From: Ichthyophis bannanicus
Taxonomy: Eukaryota > Chordata > Amphibia > Gymnophiona > Ichthyophiidae
NCBI GenBank assembly: GCA_033557465.1
Contig: CM066033.1
Span: 1,358,397,834-1,358,461,833 of the forward strand
Reading direction: 5' to 3'
DNA length: 64,000 nt
Shown: one piece after another, positions 10,499-20,180 of the stretch
Numbering within the stretch: position 1 is the stretch's first letter
How the letters are laid out: every line of letters begins with the position of its first letter
Made by a program: the position numbers and the translations under genes
The notes under the pieces: generated by a model
The model's database searches: none
The model's input: only the letters and a program-made list of their open reading frames with translations
Told to the model about the DNA's origin: nothing

Positions 10499-11461
10499 TA
10501 TTGGTAGCGACCACTAGGGGGGCCCAGAGGTCTAGAGAAGAGCAGCTGCCTGTGTATTCTGCCCCAGAATCACCAGATATTCTGACCCATCCGCCCCAGT
10601 TCCTCTATAGGCCAGTCCCCTCAGCTCCGCCACGACCCCAGGCCGAGCCTGGCACGGGTGAACCCCCTCCCGCCGATTTACCCCTAGCCCACCAACCACC
10701 TCCGCAACAGGAGGTGGCACACCCCCTCCCGAGCGGGAGCCCCAGCTCCGTCCAGAGTGCCTCGGGAGGGCCGCAGTCCACCGATGATACTGCAAGCAGG
10801 GATTCATTTGCCAGTTCGGGGTCACCTACTGCCAAAGATCAAAGCAGGGGAGCTGAATTCCGGCAGGCCAGACTGCATTACGCCCTCAGAAGTACGACAG
10901 CAAGCCAGAGGGATGGTCACGTGATGCCATTACGCCAGGTCCCAGGACTACTTATCCTTAATGAACAGGACCAGGTTGTGCTGGGGCCAGCTAGTCTCGT
11001 TTATGTGCCCTTCTCCACCACAGATTTATTGAACTGGAAAACGCATTATGCATCCTATACTGAAAAGCCCCAAGAATTAACTGAATTAATGTCAAGTATT
11101 ATGCAGACCCATCAACCTACCTGGTCTGATTGCTGCCAGCTCCTTTCTACCCTCTTCACTACTGAAGAACGAGCACGGATTGTGCAAGCGTCCACCCGCT
11201 GGTTAAAAGAGAACCCTGCAGAAGAAGGAGGCCTGGATCCCCGGCAAGCAGCCGCCGCGGATTTTCCAAATGATGATCCTAAATGGGATCCGAACAGTGT
11301 GAATGGGGCGGCGGCCCTCACTCGTTTCTGCCAGGCCCTACTGCAAGGCCTGAAGAAAGGAAGCCAGAAGGCCATGAATATCGGAAAGGTAGCGGAAGTC
11401 ATCCAGCGTCCAGACGAGAGTCCAGCGGCCTTTTATGAACACTTATCTGAAGCCTATAGAC
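10499..11461 (+). pseudogene. gag: gag p12-like region and capsid N-terminal part
   Basis: The frame enters from matrix without its own ATG. A proline-rich p12-like stretch covers about 10501-10900. It is followed by a capsid resembling gammaretroviral CA: PFSTTDLLNWK at about 11011, the THQPTW segment near 11110, and the major homology region QRPDESPAAFYEHL at about 11404-11445. The frame is open for about 320 codons up to the target duplication CTATAGAC, where hAT copy 3 interrupts it. Capsid would build the viral core. The part downstream of the break lies at 13624. Confidence 0.92.
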
Positions 11462-12369
11462 CAGTGATGGCTAACCTTTTTGAGCCCGAGTGCCCAAACT
11501 GCCGCACAAAACCAAAGAATTTCCTCAAAGTGCCAGCACGTCATTTGCATAAGTGGTCTTATTTGCATAAATATTTGCATAATGTTACCATACACTAACT
11601 TTTAGTAAACATGTCTCTTAATGAGTGTATGGATAAAGAAAGACTAAAAGATTTCTACATTACTATAATCCAGTGCCTTCCTCCAGGCACATTTGGTACT
11701 ACTACAAACTCTGCCAATTTAGAAACCATAGCAAAACCGCCGTTTACTGACAGCATTAGCCAGACTCACAAAGCACCATACCCTACCTATCAAAAGGCAA
11801 CACTGCAAATATTAAACCAATACATTTCAGTGAATACTGGGGAAAGAGAACAAGTGGCAACGTCAAATAGGAATTTCCTCTTGTACCAAACAAAGCGCAG
11901 ATGTTAATGATGCACATTTCCCAGAGCTGACATATTCCAGTTAATAAATTCAAAATAAAGAGATATCGTTCTACCTTTTGTGCATTTTTTTTCAGTTGCA
12001 ATTGGTCCAGCCATTTTCTTCTGGTTTCTTCATGTTTTCTGCTAACTCTCCATCGTCTGCTGTCCATTTGTCCTTTCTTCTCTCTTCTAGTTTTTTTTCC
12101 ATTCTCTCTCTCTCTACATCTGCTTTAACATACTAATCTTTCTCCTTTTGCTCTTTCCTCATTCCTATTTCATCCACACAAATTTTACCCCTCCATCCTC
12201 AATCCCCAATTACTCTCCCAATACCTGGCCAATTGTAGATTTTTCATCCCTCCTACACAAAATATTTTTCCCCTCTCCATTTTACTCTCCCAGCCCCATC
12301 CCATTCTAATCCTCCCCCAACATCAGCTCCCTTCTAGTTCCAGTCTCACCCAGCATCCATTCCCTTCTT

Positions 12370-13090
12370 CAAGCCCCCCACTTCCCCTCAGCCCATTTCC
12401 ATTCCAAGCCCCGTCCCCATCAGCTATTTGCAGTTCAAGCCCCCCACTTCCCCTCAGCCCATTTCCATTCCAAGCCCCATCCCCAACAGCTATTTGCAGT
12501 TCAAGCCCCCTTCCACTCAGCCCATTTCCAGTCCTAGCAACCCCCCCAACCCATTACCAGTCCTAGCCCCCCATAGCCCACTCCCAGTCCTAATCCACCA
12601 GCCCATTTCCAGTCGTAACCTCCCCATCAGCCCACTCCCAGTCCTAATCCCCCATCACTCAATTTTTAGTTTAAGCCCCCCCAGCGCCTATCACCACTAC
12701 TAACCCCCCCCAGCGCCCATCACCACTCCTACCCCCCCCCGCCCAGCGCCCATCACCACTCCTTCCCCCCCCAGCCAGCCCAGTGCCCATCACCACTCCT
12801 AACCCCCCCCAGCCAGCCCAGTGTCCATCACCACTCCTATACCCCCAGCCCAGTGCCCATCACCACTCCTAACCCCCCCACCCCAGCCCATCACTACTCC
12901 TAACACCCCCCAGCCCAGCCCAGCCCATCACTACTCCTAACCCCCCCCAGCCCAGCCCAGCCAATCACCACTCCTAACCCCCCCCAGCCCAGCCCAGCCC
13001 AGCCCATCACCACTCCTAAGCCCCCCAGCCCAGCCCAGCCCAGCCCAGCCCATCACCACTCCTAACCCCCACCCCCCACCCCCAGCCCAG
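12370..13090 (+). repeat. C-rich minisatellite inside hAT copy 3
   Basis: The first part has CCCATTTCCATTCCAAGCCCC units. The second part, from about 12670, changes to units of CCCATCACCACTCCTAA plus a variable number of CCCAGC pentamer/hexamer steps (GCCCA repeated). Confidence 0.85.
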
Positions 13091-13106
13091 CCCAGCCCAG
13101 CCCAGG

Positions 13107-13540
13107 GAAAATTAAAAAAAAAAGAAAACCTGTCTGCTGCCGTTGTCGGGCCGCCGCGGCAGAATCGAGCGTGCCGCGGGGCCCCCCCTGTACCCGGCAG
13201 AGCCTCTCCGCCCTGTAGCAGCTCTCTCGTTGGAGCTGCAGTCAGACGCGCCGGCTTGCAGAGCGCGAGGGAAGAGTTTTTCCCTCGCTGCTCTGTTAAG
13301 CCCGCGGGGGCTGATGGGAAGTTCCCATCAGCCCCCGCGGGCTTAACAGAGTCGCGAAAGGGAAACTCTTCCCTTCGCGCTCTGCAAGCCGGCGAGTCTG
13401 ACTGCAGCTCCAAAGAGAGAGCTGCTACGGGGAGGACAGGCTCTGCCGGTGGGTACAGGGGGGCCCCGCGGCACGCTCGATTCTGCCGCGGCGGCCCCGA
13501 CAACGGCAGCAGACAGGGTTGTTGTTTTTTTTTCGATGGC
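13107..13540. repeat. Large GC-rich palindrome in hAT copy 3
   Basis: The left arm begins after an A run with CTGTCTGCTGCCGTTGTCGG and the right arm ends CCGACAACGGCAGCAGACAG, then a T run. The centre is near 13323 at GGGAAGTTCCC. The inner part shares the GGGGCTGATGGGAA...CCCATCAGCCCC core with copies 1 and 4. Confidence 0.9.
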
Positions 13541-13623
13541 GGACCTTCCCGCGTGCCAGCTGCAAGGCCTTCGCGTGCCACAGCTGGCACGCGTGCCATA
13601 GGTTCGCCATCGCTGCTATAGAC

Positions 13624-14087
13624 TATATACCCCATATGATCCGGCAGCCCAGGAAAATTTGCGTATGGTAAATGCAGCCTTTGTGAGTCAGTCCCAGGGA
13701 GACATAAAACGAAAACTGCAAAAGTTGGAAGGATTTGCGGGCATGAATGTGGCCCAGTTAATGGAAGTTGCTCAGAAAGTGTTTGTGAATCGTGATCAAG
13801 AACGTCAGAAGAAAAGTGAATGTAAAATGAAGAAGAAAGCTGATTTCCTTGCTGCAGCTTTAGCTGAACGACGAGGAGGAAGTTTCTCTAACCGAAGGAC
13901 TCAAGGACCTGGAAGGGGCCGAGGAGATGGTCGGCCCCTGGGCGCAAATCAGTGCGCCCACTGTGGAGAAGAAGGACATTGGAAGAACGAATGCCTGAAC
14001 TTTGACTCCGCCTCCTGGAGGGGAGGAGGGAGCACACGGAGAGCAGGGGGGCGATTCCAGAATCGGGGAGGAATGTACCGCACGTAG
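13624..14087 (+). pseudogene. gag: gag capsid C-terminus and nucleocapsid
   Basis: This is the continuation of capsid after hAT copy 3. Its C-terminal helices lead into a basic linker and one CCHC zinc knuckle, CAHCGEEGHWKNEC (about 13951-13992), the single-knuckle arrangement typical of gammaretroviruses. The frame ends in TAG at 14085. Protease lies in the same frame downstream, so the layout matches gag-pol made by readthrough of an amber stop. However, further in-frame stops at about 14091 and 14151 would block pol here. Nucleocapsid would bind genomic RNA. Confidence 0.9.
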
Positions 14088-14198
14088 TTCTGAAAAGATG
14101 AAGCAGCTATGGAGGGAATGGCAGCCGAAGGGGGCTACAGCATGTATGAAGACTAGGCCAGACCGGGCTCCAAGTTTCCCCTGGGTCCCCAGGAGCCT

Positions 14199-14549
14199 AT
14201 GGCCAGTTTAAAAATTGGAGACCACTATATGGACTTTATGGTGGATACGGGGGCCGAACATTCAGTGGTGGCTAAACCAGTGGCCCCTTTGTCTTCTCGA
14301 ACTATCACCATTTTCAGGGCTACTGGAACCAGAGCCACTAAACCTTTCTTGCAGAACCGCACCTGTGAATTAGGGGGACGGAAGATAGTACACCAGTTCC
14401 TGTATATGCCTGAATGCCCAATCCCCCTCTTGGGCCGAGATATGCTCGCTAAGCTCCAGGCACAGATATTCTTTGCTGAAGGGGGAGAAATGGAAATGAC
14501 TCTGAACTCAAAATCTTCTGGCCTAATGGTGTTGACTGTCCCCCCGTGA
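14199..14549 (+). pseudogene. pro: pro: retroviral aspartic protease
   Basis: The frame shows the catalytic triad context VDTGA at about residues 16-20, an internal hydrophobic strand and the C-terminal LLGRDML motif at about residues 81-87. This order fits one subunit of a dimeric retropepsin that would process Gag and Pol. The start I give is only the first methionine in the open frame; the real protein would come from the Gag-Pol precursor. The frame closes at TGA 14547 next to a run of six C residues, after which reverse transcriptase lies in another frame, suggesting an indel in that run. Confidence 0.87.
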
Positions 14550-14554
14550 AGAAG

Positions 14555-15381
14555 AATGGCGGTTCTATAGTATATCTCCGATCAAGGCAGCCAGTCCCCA
14601 TATCCACACCAGAATCTCAGCTCCGCCCGAGGTATGGGCGGAGGATAATCCTCCTGGCCTAGCGAAGAATATAGCCCCTGTCATTGTCACCCTCAAGCCA
14701 GGAGTGGAACCAGTGCACGTAAGACAATACCCTCTCCCGCGACCGGCGATTGAAGGAATTCACTGTCATTTAATGAAATTATTGAAGTATGGACTTCTCA
14801 GGGAGTGCCAATCGCCCTGGAATATCCCCCTCCTCCCAGTCAAGAAGCCTGGGACAGGTGACTACCGCCCAGTACAGGATTTGAAACGAGTGAATGATGC
14901 AGTTGTAACCATACATCCAGTGGTACCAAACCCCTATACTCTCCTGGGACTGATTCCAGCTAAGGCTACTCATTTCACTGTCTTGGATTCGAAGGATGCT
15001 TTCTTCTGTATACGGCTAGCATCAACCAGCCAACTTTTGTTTGCCTTTGAATGGGAAGACCCTACTACAGGAAGACGTGGTCAACTCACCTGGACTCGAC
15101 TACCCCAAGGATTTAAGAACTCACCTACTCTCTTCAGTGCTGCTCTCAACCAAGATCTTTCAAGTTACTCTGTTACTCCGGGAAAAAGAGTCCTCCTCCA
15201 GTATGTGGATGACCTATTGATAGCCACCAACTCTAAAAGCGAATGCCCTGGGCGTTTTGACCCAATCCCTCGGATCTTGGCAGCGACCTCTAGCGTATCT
15301 ATCAAAATAACTGGATACCGTCGCAAAAGGATGGCCATCTTGCCTGAGAGTCGTTGCAGCCACAGCCCTCCTGGTGGGTGA
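14555..15381 (+). pseudogene. pol: pol: reverse transcriptase fingers and palm, with internal deletion
   Basis: Gammaretroviral reverse transcriptase blocks appear in order: SPWN-PLLPVKKPG (about 14812-14850), DYRPVQDL, a TVLD-KDAFF box (about 14980), LPQGFKNSPTLF (about 15103-15138) and the catalytic YVDD (about 15202). Shortly after YVDD, near 15250, the sequence jumps into the connection-domain region, so thumb and part of the connection domain are missing. A frameshift follows, and the connection/RNase H part continues in the frame opening at 15374. The enzyme could not be active. Confidence 0.92.
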
Positions 15382-16741
15382 AGCTGACAAGCTCACCCTA
15401 GGTCAAAATCTCCAAGTTCCGGTACCGCACTCTGTCCTAACCCTCATGGAGCACAAAGGAATTTATTGGTTCACAAATTCACGAACGCTGAAGTACCAAA
15501 GTATGTTATGTGAAAACCCCCGATTGCAGTTGATCGTCAGTCAAGCTTTGAACCCTGCTACGCTGTTGCCAATTGGTCCAGGTCCACCCGATCCTGATTG
15601 CCTGGAAATTATGGACACTGTATTCTCAAGTCGCCCTGATCTAACTGATGTCCCATTAAATGACCCTGCACGAACTTTCTTCGTGGATGGAAGCAGTCTT
15701 ATCATCAATGGACAACGTCGTGCTGGCTATGCAGTGGTGACCCTGGACATGGTAATTGAATCTTCAGCTCTGGCCCTGGGAACTTCAGCGCAGAAGGCTG
15801 AACTGATAGCCCTCACTAGGGCACTGATAGTAGGAACAGGACTCCGCTTAAATGTGTACACAGATTCCAAGTACGCCTTTACGACATTACATGCCCATGG
15901 GGCCCTGTACAAGGAACGAGGGTTGATAACCTCAGGAGGCAAGTCCATTAAGTTTGGTCCTGAGATATTGACATTATTGGAAGCTGTGTGGGCCCCCAAA
16001 CAAGTAGCAGTAATGCACTGCCGAGGTCATCAGGCAGGGGAAGGAGAAGTTTCACGAGGAAGTAGGTTTGCTGACGCTTCTGCTCGAGAAGTGGCCATAA
16101 CTGGACAAGCTCCTGCCCCCAATACCCCAGTCCAGGCAGCATTATTTCCAGTGCCCCTCAGTGAATGGACCCCCCGGTACACATCCAAAGAGTTAGGCTA
16201 TTATTGTCAAAAGGAAGGGGGAGTGTTATCAGAAACCGGATGGATATTGCTACCGCCGCCAGCGGGTGGTCTTCGTCCAGGTCCAACTGTGATCCCTGAA
16301 GCATTAGGTCCAGCATTTGTCCAAGCTTTCCACCAAGCCACACATTATGGGAAAACTGCAATGGAAAAAGCTTTCAGACACCATTTCTGTATCTCATTAT
16401 TAGGACCCCTGTCAGCCTCAGTAGCCCGCAAATGTGTAACCTGTGCAAAGAACAATGCCCAGCAGGGTCCCAACCTGCCCCCACGAGCTCAATCAGTAGG
16501 AGTTACCCCCATTGGAAATATCCAGGTGGACTTCACAGAAATGCCACGAGCAAACGGATATCGTTACCTGTTGGTCCTAGTTTGTACTTTCTCTGGGTGG
16601 GTAGATGTTTTCCCCACCAGGACTGAGAAAGCCAGGGAAGTTACCAAAATTCTGCTCCATGAGATCATTCCCCGGTTTGGAATACCATTAGTTATAGGAT
16701 CAGATAATGGGCCCTCGTTTGTATCTCCAGTAACTCAGTAG
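15374..16741 (+). pseudogene. pol: pol: RT connection, RNase H and integrase N-terminal and core
   Basis: The frame of about 455 codons covers the end of the connection domain and an RNase H domain with DGSS (about 15686), AELIAL (the catalytic E, about 15800), TDSKYA (the catalytic D, about 15859) and a final GHQ...ADASARE stretch. Next comes integrase: a zinc-binding HHCC region (HQATHYG at about 16333, CVTC at about 16435) and the catalytic core with the first D in QVDFTE (about 16525) and the second D in GSDNGPS (about 16700). It stops at a TAG at 16739. The same frame continues directly after the stop, so this is a single nonsense change. Confidence 0.93.
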
Positions 16742-17365
16742 TTGGCCCAGGCCCTACAGGTGCAGTGGAAGTTACATACAGCTTACAGACCCCAAAGTTC
16801 AGGAAAAGTAGAGCGTATGAATCGGACCCTAAAGTCCCAGCTATCCAAACTCTGTCAGGAAGCTCACCTGAAGTGGCCCCAGGCTCTTCCTATAGCCCTC
16901 CTCAGGATACATTCAGCCCCCACCAAGTCATTAGGAGTTTCCCCTTTTGAGGTCTTGTATGGGCGACCTCCGCCCATTGTCCAAGGGATAAAAGGAGATA
17001 CGAGTCAGATTGGGTCCGAAATCACTAGATAAGAACTATTGGCTCTAGGTTCTGTCTTGCAGAGTTTCCATGCATGGGTACAAGACCAGTTGCCCATCAA
17101 TCTGACCGAGCCGCTGCATCCCTTCAAGCCTGGAGCCTCGGTGTGGGTCAAAGAGTGGAGGAAGACACCGTTAGCACCTCATTGGAAGGGACCTTATGTC
17201 GTCATACTATCAACCCCTACAGCAGTTAAGGTTGCAGAATTGGAACCTTGGATCCATCACAGTCGAGTAAAGCCAGCGGCATCTACTGAAATTTGTCACT
17301 GGACTTCAACAAACAACCCAGACTCGCCATTGCGACTTACGCTGGGGCGACAACCACTGCTGTGA
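16742..17365 (+). pseudogene. pol: pol: integrase C-terminal part, two nonsense-separated pieces
   Basis: The frame continues that of the upstream integrase piece. 16742-17032 carries the third catalytic residue, in the GKVERMN motif, and the end of the core. After a TAA at 17030, the frame opens again to 17365 with the C-terminal DNA-binding region (SVWVKEW and HWKGPYVV motifs) typical of gammaretroviral integrase. Integrase would insert viral DNA into the host genome. Confidence 0.9.
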
Positions 17366-17370
17366 GAGTC

Positions 17371-17505
17371 TACAGCCCTATTCCTGCCACCCAGCTGGAA
17401 GCTGGCAGGTCTACGTACGGCAGAAGCTTGAGGAATCTGCAACCCTACTCCTGTCACCAACCGGAAGCTGACAGGTCTACGTACGGTAGAAGCTGTGGAG
17501 AAAGA
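17371..17505 (+). repeat. Tandem duplication of about 70 bp after pol
   Basis: A unit containing GGTCTACGTACGG then AGAAGCT occurs twice (first near 17409, second near 17475), and each is preceded by a CAGC or AACC-GGAAGCTG block. The copies differ at several positions. The repeat lies where the splice acceptor and env start of a gammaretrovirus would normally be. Confidence 0.7.
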
Positions 17506-17551
17506 GAACTTTAGTAAAAGACTTTGCAATTTCTAGACAAATTCATTGAAA

Positions 17552-17705
17552 TATGGTAATCATGTTGCCCTCATGTATTTATGTTGTACTTATGGTAGCC
17601 CTGGGGCCCCTTAGAATGCCCACTGATATACCTCCTTGTTTCACATGTTATGGACCAGCCACATGGGCGAATGATGGGTCCTGGGGATACCGCTCTCCTG
17701 TTTAG
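17552..17705 (+). pseudogene. env: env remnant: leader-peptide-like start only
   Basis: An ATG at 17552 opens a frame of about 50 codons. It has a hydrophobic N-terminus resembling a signal peptide, followed by a few cysteine- and tryptophan-containing residues, then a stop. Only about 200 bp separate this from the 3' LTR, so nearly the whole envelope gene has been deleted. The env assignment rests on position and the signal-like start, not on an envelope domain. Confidence 0.45.
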
Positions 17706-17912
17706 GTTTGAAGACTATCATGTTTGCAGTTTTACCAATGGCAGCTATGTGTTTACTCCTTCCATGTTTTCTACCTCTTTGTTTACGTATGGTTACCTCC
17801 ATCGTTGACAGTACCGTTGAACGTAAGACAGCAGCACGGGTACTAGCCATGTGGAAGTATTAAGCTATACCCTGAGAAGAAGCATCAGTTTGCACAGGGT
17901 TTGATATGTGAT

Positions 17913-18239
17913 TATTTCCTGCATCCCCTGAGCTAGAAATGTCCTTGAAGTAGAAATGTATCAATATCTAAGACTATGCCTTTGTTAGAGTACCTGAGAA
18001 GGGGGAACAGGGAGCTAGGCCCAGAGAGGGTCCCCAATTGGGCAGGTGCAAGGGGCGTTGGGACCAATAGAAAGTTTGCCTGTATCAAACTGTAAAAATT
18101 ATATATAAGGAATTTGCTCCTGTACTCCATTGCTCAGTCCTTTTTGGATGCTCTCTTGTCTGAGCCTGTGCACAATAAATTGGCTTGGATCCTGCAGCTG
18201 ACTCCTGGTTTTATTCATTGCGTGCAGTTCGCTGCTACA
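17913..18239 (+). repeat. 3' LTR
   Basis: This is the second copy of the LTR, with the TATATAA box (18101-18108 region) and AATAAA (18174-18179) conserved. It ends GCTACA like the 5' copy. No clear polypurine tract is left just upstream, which agrees with a deletion there. Confidence 0.9.
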
Positions 18240-18257
18240 TTATAGTGCTCTATAAAG

Positions 18258-18990
18258 GGATTTATTTTTTATTTATTTATTTATTTATTTAACAGTTTCT
18301 TCTATACCGCCCCTTCCAGAGATCAAGGGCGGTTTACATTGAACAGTTAACAAAATTTTGTATACATCTGTATACTTTACATGGAACATGGTTTTAACTA
18401 TATACAGGTAATAATACTTAGAACATAACCGAACTAGATTACAAAATGTTTATTTATAAGATGTGTTCTGAGTTTCTTTTGCAAATCCTGTATTGTTTGG
18501 GCCGACTTTATGGGTTCAGGAAGTGAATTACATATTAAGAGAGAGAAGACTGTGTTGCAGTTTTGTTGTTTGGACTTTATCCTGTGAGGTGGTATGGAAA
18601 CAAATTCTGGTTCATACGTCTTCTTGATCTGTACTCTGGAGCCTTGTTTACTAGTGTCTTCAGGCAGGTGGCCGAATGATTGTGTAATATCTTAAATATA
18701 GTTGTGATGGCTTTGTGTTTTGCTCTGAAAGATATAGGTAGCCAGTGGAGATTCTTCAGGATAGGTGTACAGTAGTATATTCAAATCTGGATGCACCAAC
18801 CAGTATTCTGACAGCGGTATTTTGTGCATCTATAGGGGGTATAGAGCATGTTTTGGTAGACCCTGATAGAGAATGTTGCCGTAGTTTAAGTGAGGTGTGA
18901 ACAGACGTACGTTTTATATCATTCTCATCATTACATATGTTCTGTTAGCTGTTTTCTTTTGTGTGGCATCTGTACAGCAGGCTGATATAA
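18258..18990 (-). pseudogene. L2-like LINE 3' fragment
   Basis: The plus strand starts with ATTTATTTATTT, ACCGCCCC and GGGCGGTTTACATTG, the reverse of the L2-like 3' terminus. The sequence beyond corresponds, in reverse, to the end of the reverse transcriptase. Landmarks such as TAGCCAGTGGAG and TTTTGGTAGACCCTG near 18738 and 18857 match equivalents in the L2 fragment at 46531-47362. Frames are broken throughout. Confidence 0.7.
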
Positions 18991-19201
18991 TTGCGAAGTC
19001 AGGGGAAAAGTATGTGTGGCCTTGACAGCATGTCTACTTTTCTACATGGGATCATTTTAAAAGTAGCATTTTACATATGCATTCTGCCACTTAAATGCAA
19101 AAAAGACTTTATGAAATTACTCCTGAAATGTCTGATCCTTCTTATTTCTTAGTTAATATGCAATATCACAACCTCATGAAAATCTGAAAGTGATTAAGGA
19201 A

Positions 19202-19429
19202 AATGAAGAGGCCGTGGGCAGGGTCCCGGCGGCCGAATGTAACCGGGCGCGCGGCCGGTGCGAGGGCCCTGCGCGCGGCCCGCGAACAGTTTAAAGGCAT
19301 TGGCTCCCGGCGGCTGCAGCTGCGCGGGAGCCAATCAGAGTGATCCTGGGTGGCGTGGTGAGTGGGGAGGGCCGGCGTGCAGCCTCCGCATGGTCATTCG
19401 CGGCGGAGGCTGCTCGGGGGTGCCGGCTT
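19202..19429 (+). repeat. Split repeat A1
   Basis: This segment is nearly identical to A2 at 24643-24870, with only a few substitutions such as GCCGTGGGC for GCCGCGGGC. It holds the hairpin ATTGGCTCCCG...CGGGAGCCAAT (19299-19335), so a CCAAT box is present on each strand. It also has an AGTTTAAAGG stretch that could act as a weak TATA-like box. Confidence 0.85.
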
Positions 19430-19974
19430 GGAGAGCGGGATGCCGAGGTAGACGGCCAAGCACGCGGTGGGAGATCGGGCGGCGTTTTTTCTGGGTGCTC
19501 CGGATACCGGGAGATGGTAGGAGCCCGCGTCAGCGTGCATTGATGGAGCCGGTGGCAGCTCGTGGCAGCCTGCGGTGGCAATGTGGATCCCGTGGCAGCG
19601 TGCGTTGGCGATTTCGAGTGGCGGGTCCCGGAGAGCCAGGCGAGTGCTGGTTGCTGTGGGGTTTATTTGGTGGTGCCGCATAAGGGGAAGAAGGAGAGAG
19701 GGGCGAGGGCCACAAGGAAGGATTCCAGGGAGCAGCAGGGCAGTGCTGCGATCCGGGTGGTGCTGGGGGGTGGAGTTGGGTCGGGTGAGCAGTTGTCTGG
19801 GCCTATTCCTGGGCTGGGCGGGGGAAGGTAACGGGGAGAGGTGGTAGTTCTCGTGCAGTGCGGGGAGAGGCTCATGGTCGGACCACGGAACAGGGTTTGG
19901 GCCTGGATAGTGGGGGGAGTGGCCTGCGGAGGGGTCCTGCAGTAGAGGTTCGCGTGTTGACGAGACGGTTGGTG

Positions 19975-20180
19975 GTGGGGGCAGGGGGGGTGCAAAGGGG
20001 GCCCTGGTGTGATGTGGGGGCAGGGGGGGTGCAAAGGGGTCCTGGTCTGATGTGGGGGCAGGGGGGGTGCAAAAGGGGCCCTGGTGTGATGTGGGGGCAG
20101 GGGGGGTGCAAAAGGGGGCCCTGGTGTGATGTGGGGGCGGGGGGGGTGCAAATGGGGCCCTGGTGTGATTGGGGGGCGGC
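19975..20180 (+). repeat. G-rich minisatellite of about 39 bp
   Basis: Five to six units contain GGGGGTGCAAA followed by a G run, then CCCTGGTGTGATGT, starting near 19977, 20016, 20054, 20093 and 20133. It lies inside the Ngaro-like element and is a candidate for G-quadruplex formation. Confidence 0.9.

Larger units (their letters stand above)
11462..13615 (+). mobile_element. Non-autonomous hAT-type element, copy 3 (CAGTGATGGC ends)
   Basis: The ends are the same as in copy 2. The perfect 8-bp duplication CTATAGAC lies at 11454-11461 and 13616-13623 and again has TA in the centre. The interior repeats the order octamers, short frame (11611-11907), T-rich part, C-rich minisatellite, palindrome. 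The outer 80 bp on the left and about 60 bp on the right are almost identical to copy 2. No transposase is seen. The element splits gag inside capsid, just after the major homology region. Confidence 0.93.
2685..18239 (+). mobile_element. Gammaretrovirus-like endogenous provirus (ERV class I), hAT-riddled
   Basis: Two LTRs of about 327 bp flank leader, gag, pro, pol and a scrap of env. The LTRs differ by roughly eleven substitutions and one indel counted by eye, about 3-4%, so the insertion is not very young. Capsid, the single CCHC knuckle, protease, reverse transcriptase, RNase H and integrase all resemble murine leukaemia virus-type proteins. Three hAT elements (3577-6444, 7760-10490, 11462-13615) interrupt the leader and gag. 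Removing them leaves about 7.8 kb. Many stops, frameshifts, a deletion in reverse transcriptase and loss of nearly all env make it non-functional. I could not find a matching short host duplication outside the LTRs. Confidence 0.93.

Noticed and set aside
3577..13615. hAT transposase gene in copies 1-3
   Set aside because: No RNase H-like DDE motif or hATC dimerisation region is visible; the only conserved frame is about 100 codons and unlike transposase.
13141..13635. Open frames across the palindrome in hAT copy 3
   Set aside because: They read through both arms of a GC-rich palindrome and have no counterpart in the other copies.
17641..17850. Minus-strand frame near the 3' LTR
   Set aside because: It lies antisense to the env/LTR junction and has no recognisable domain.
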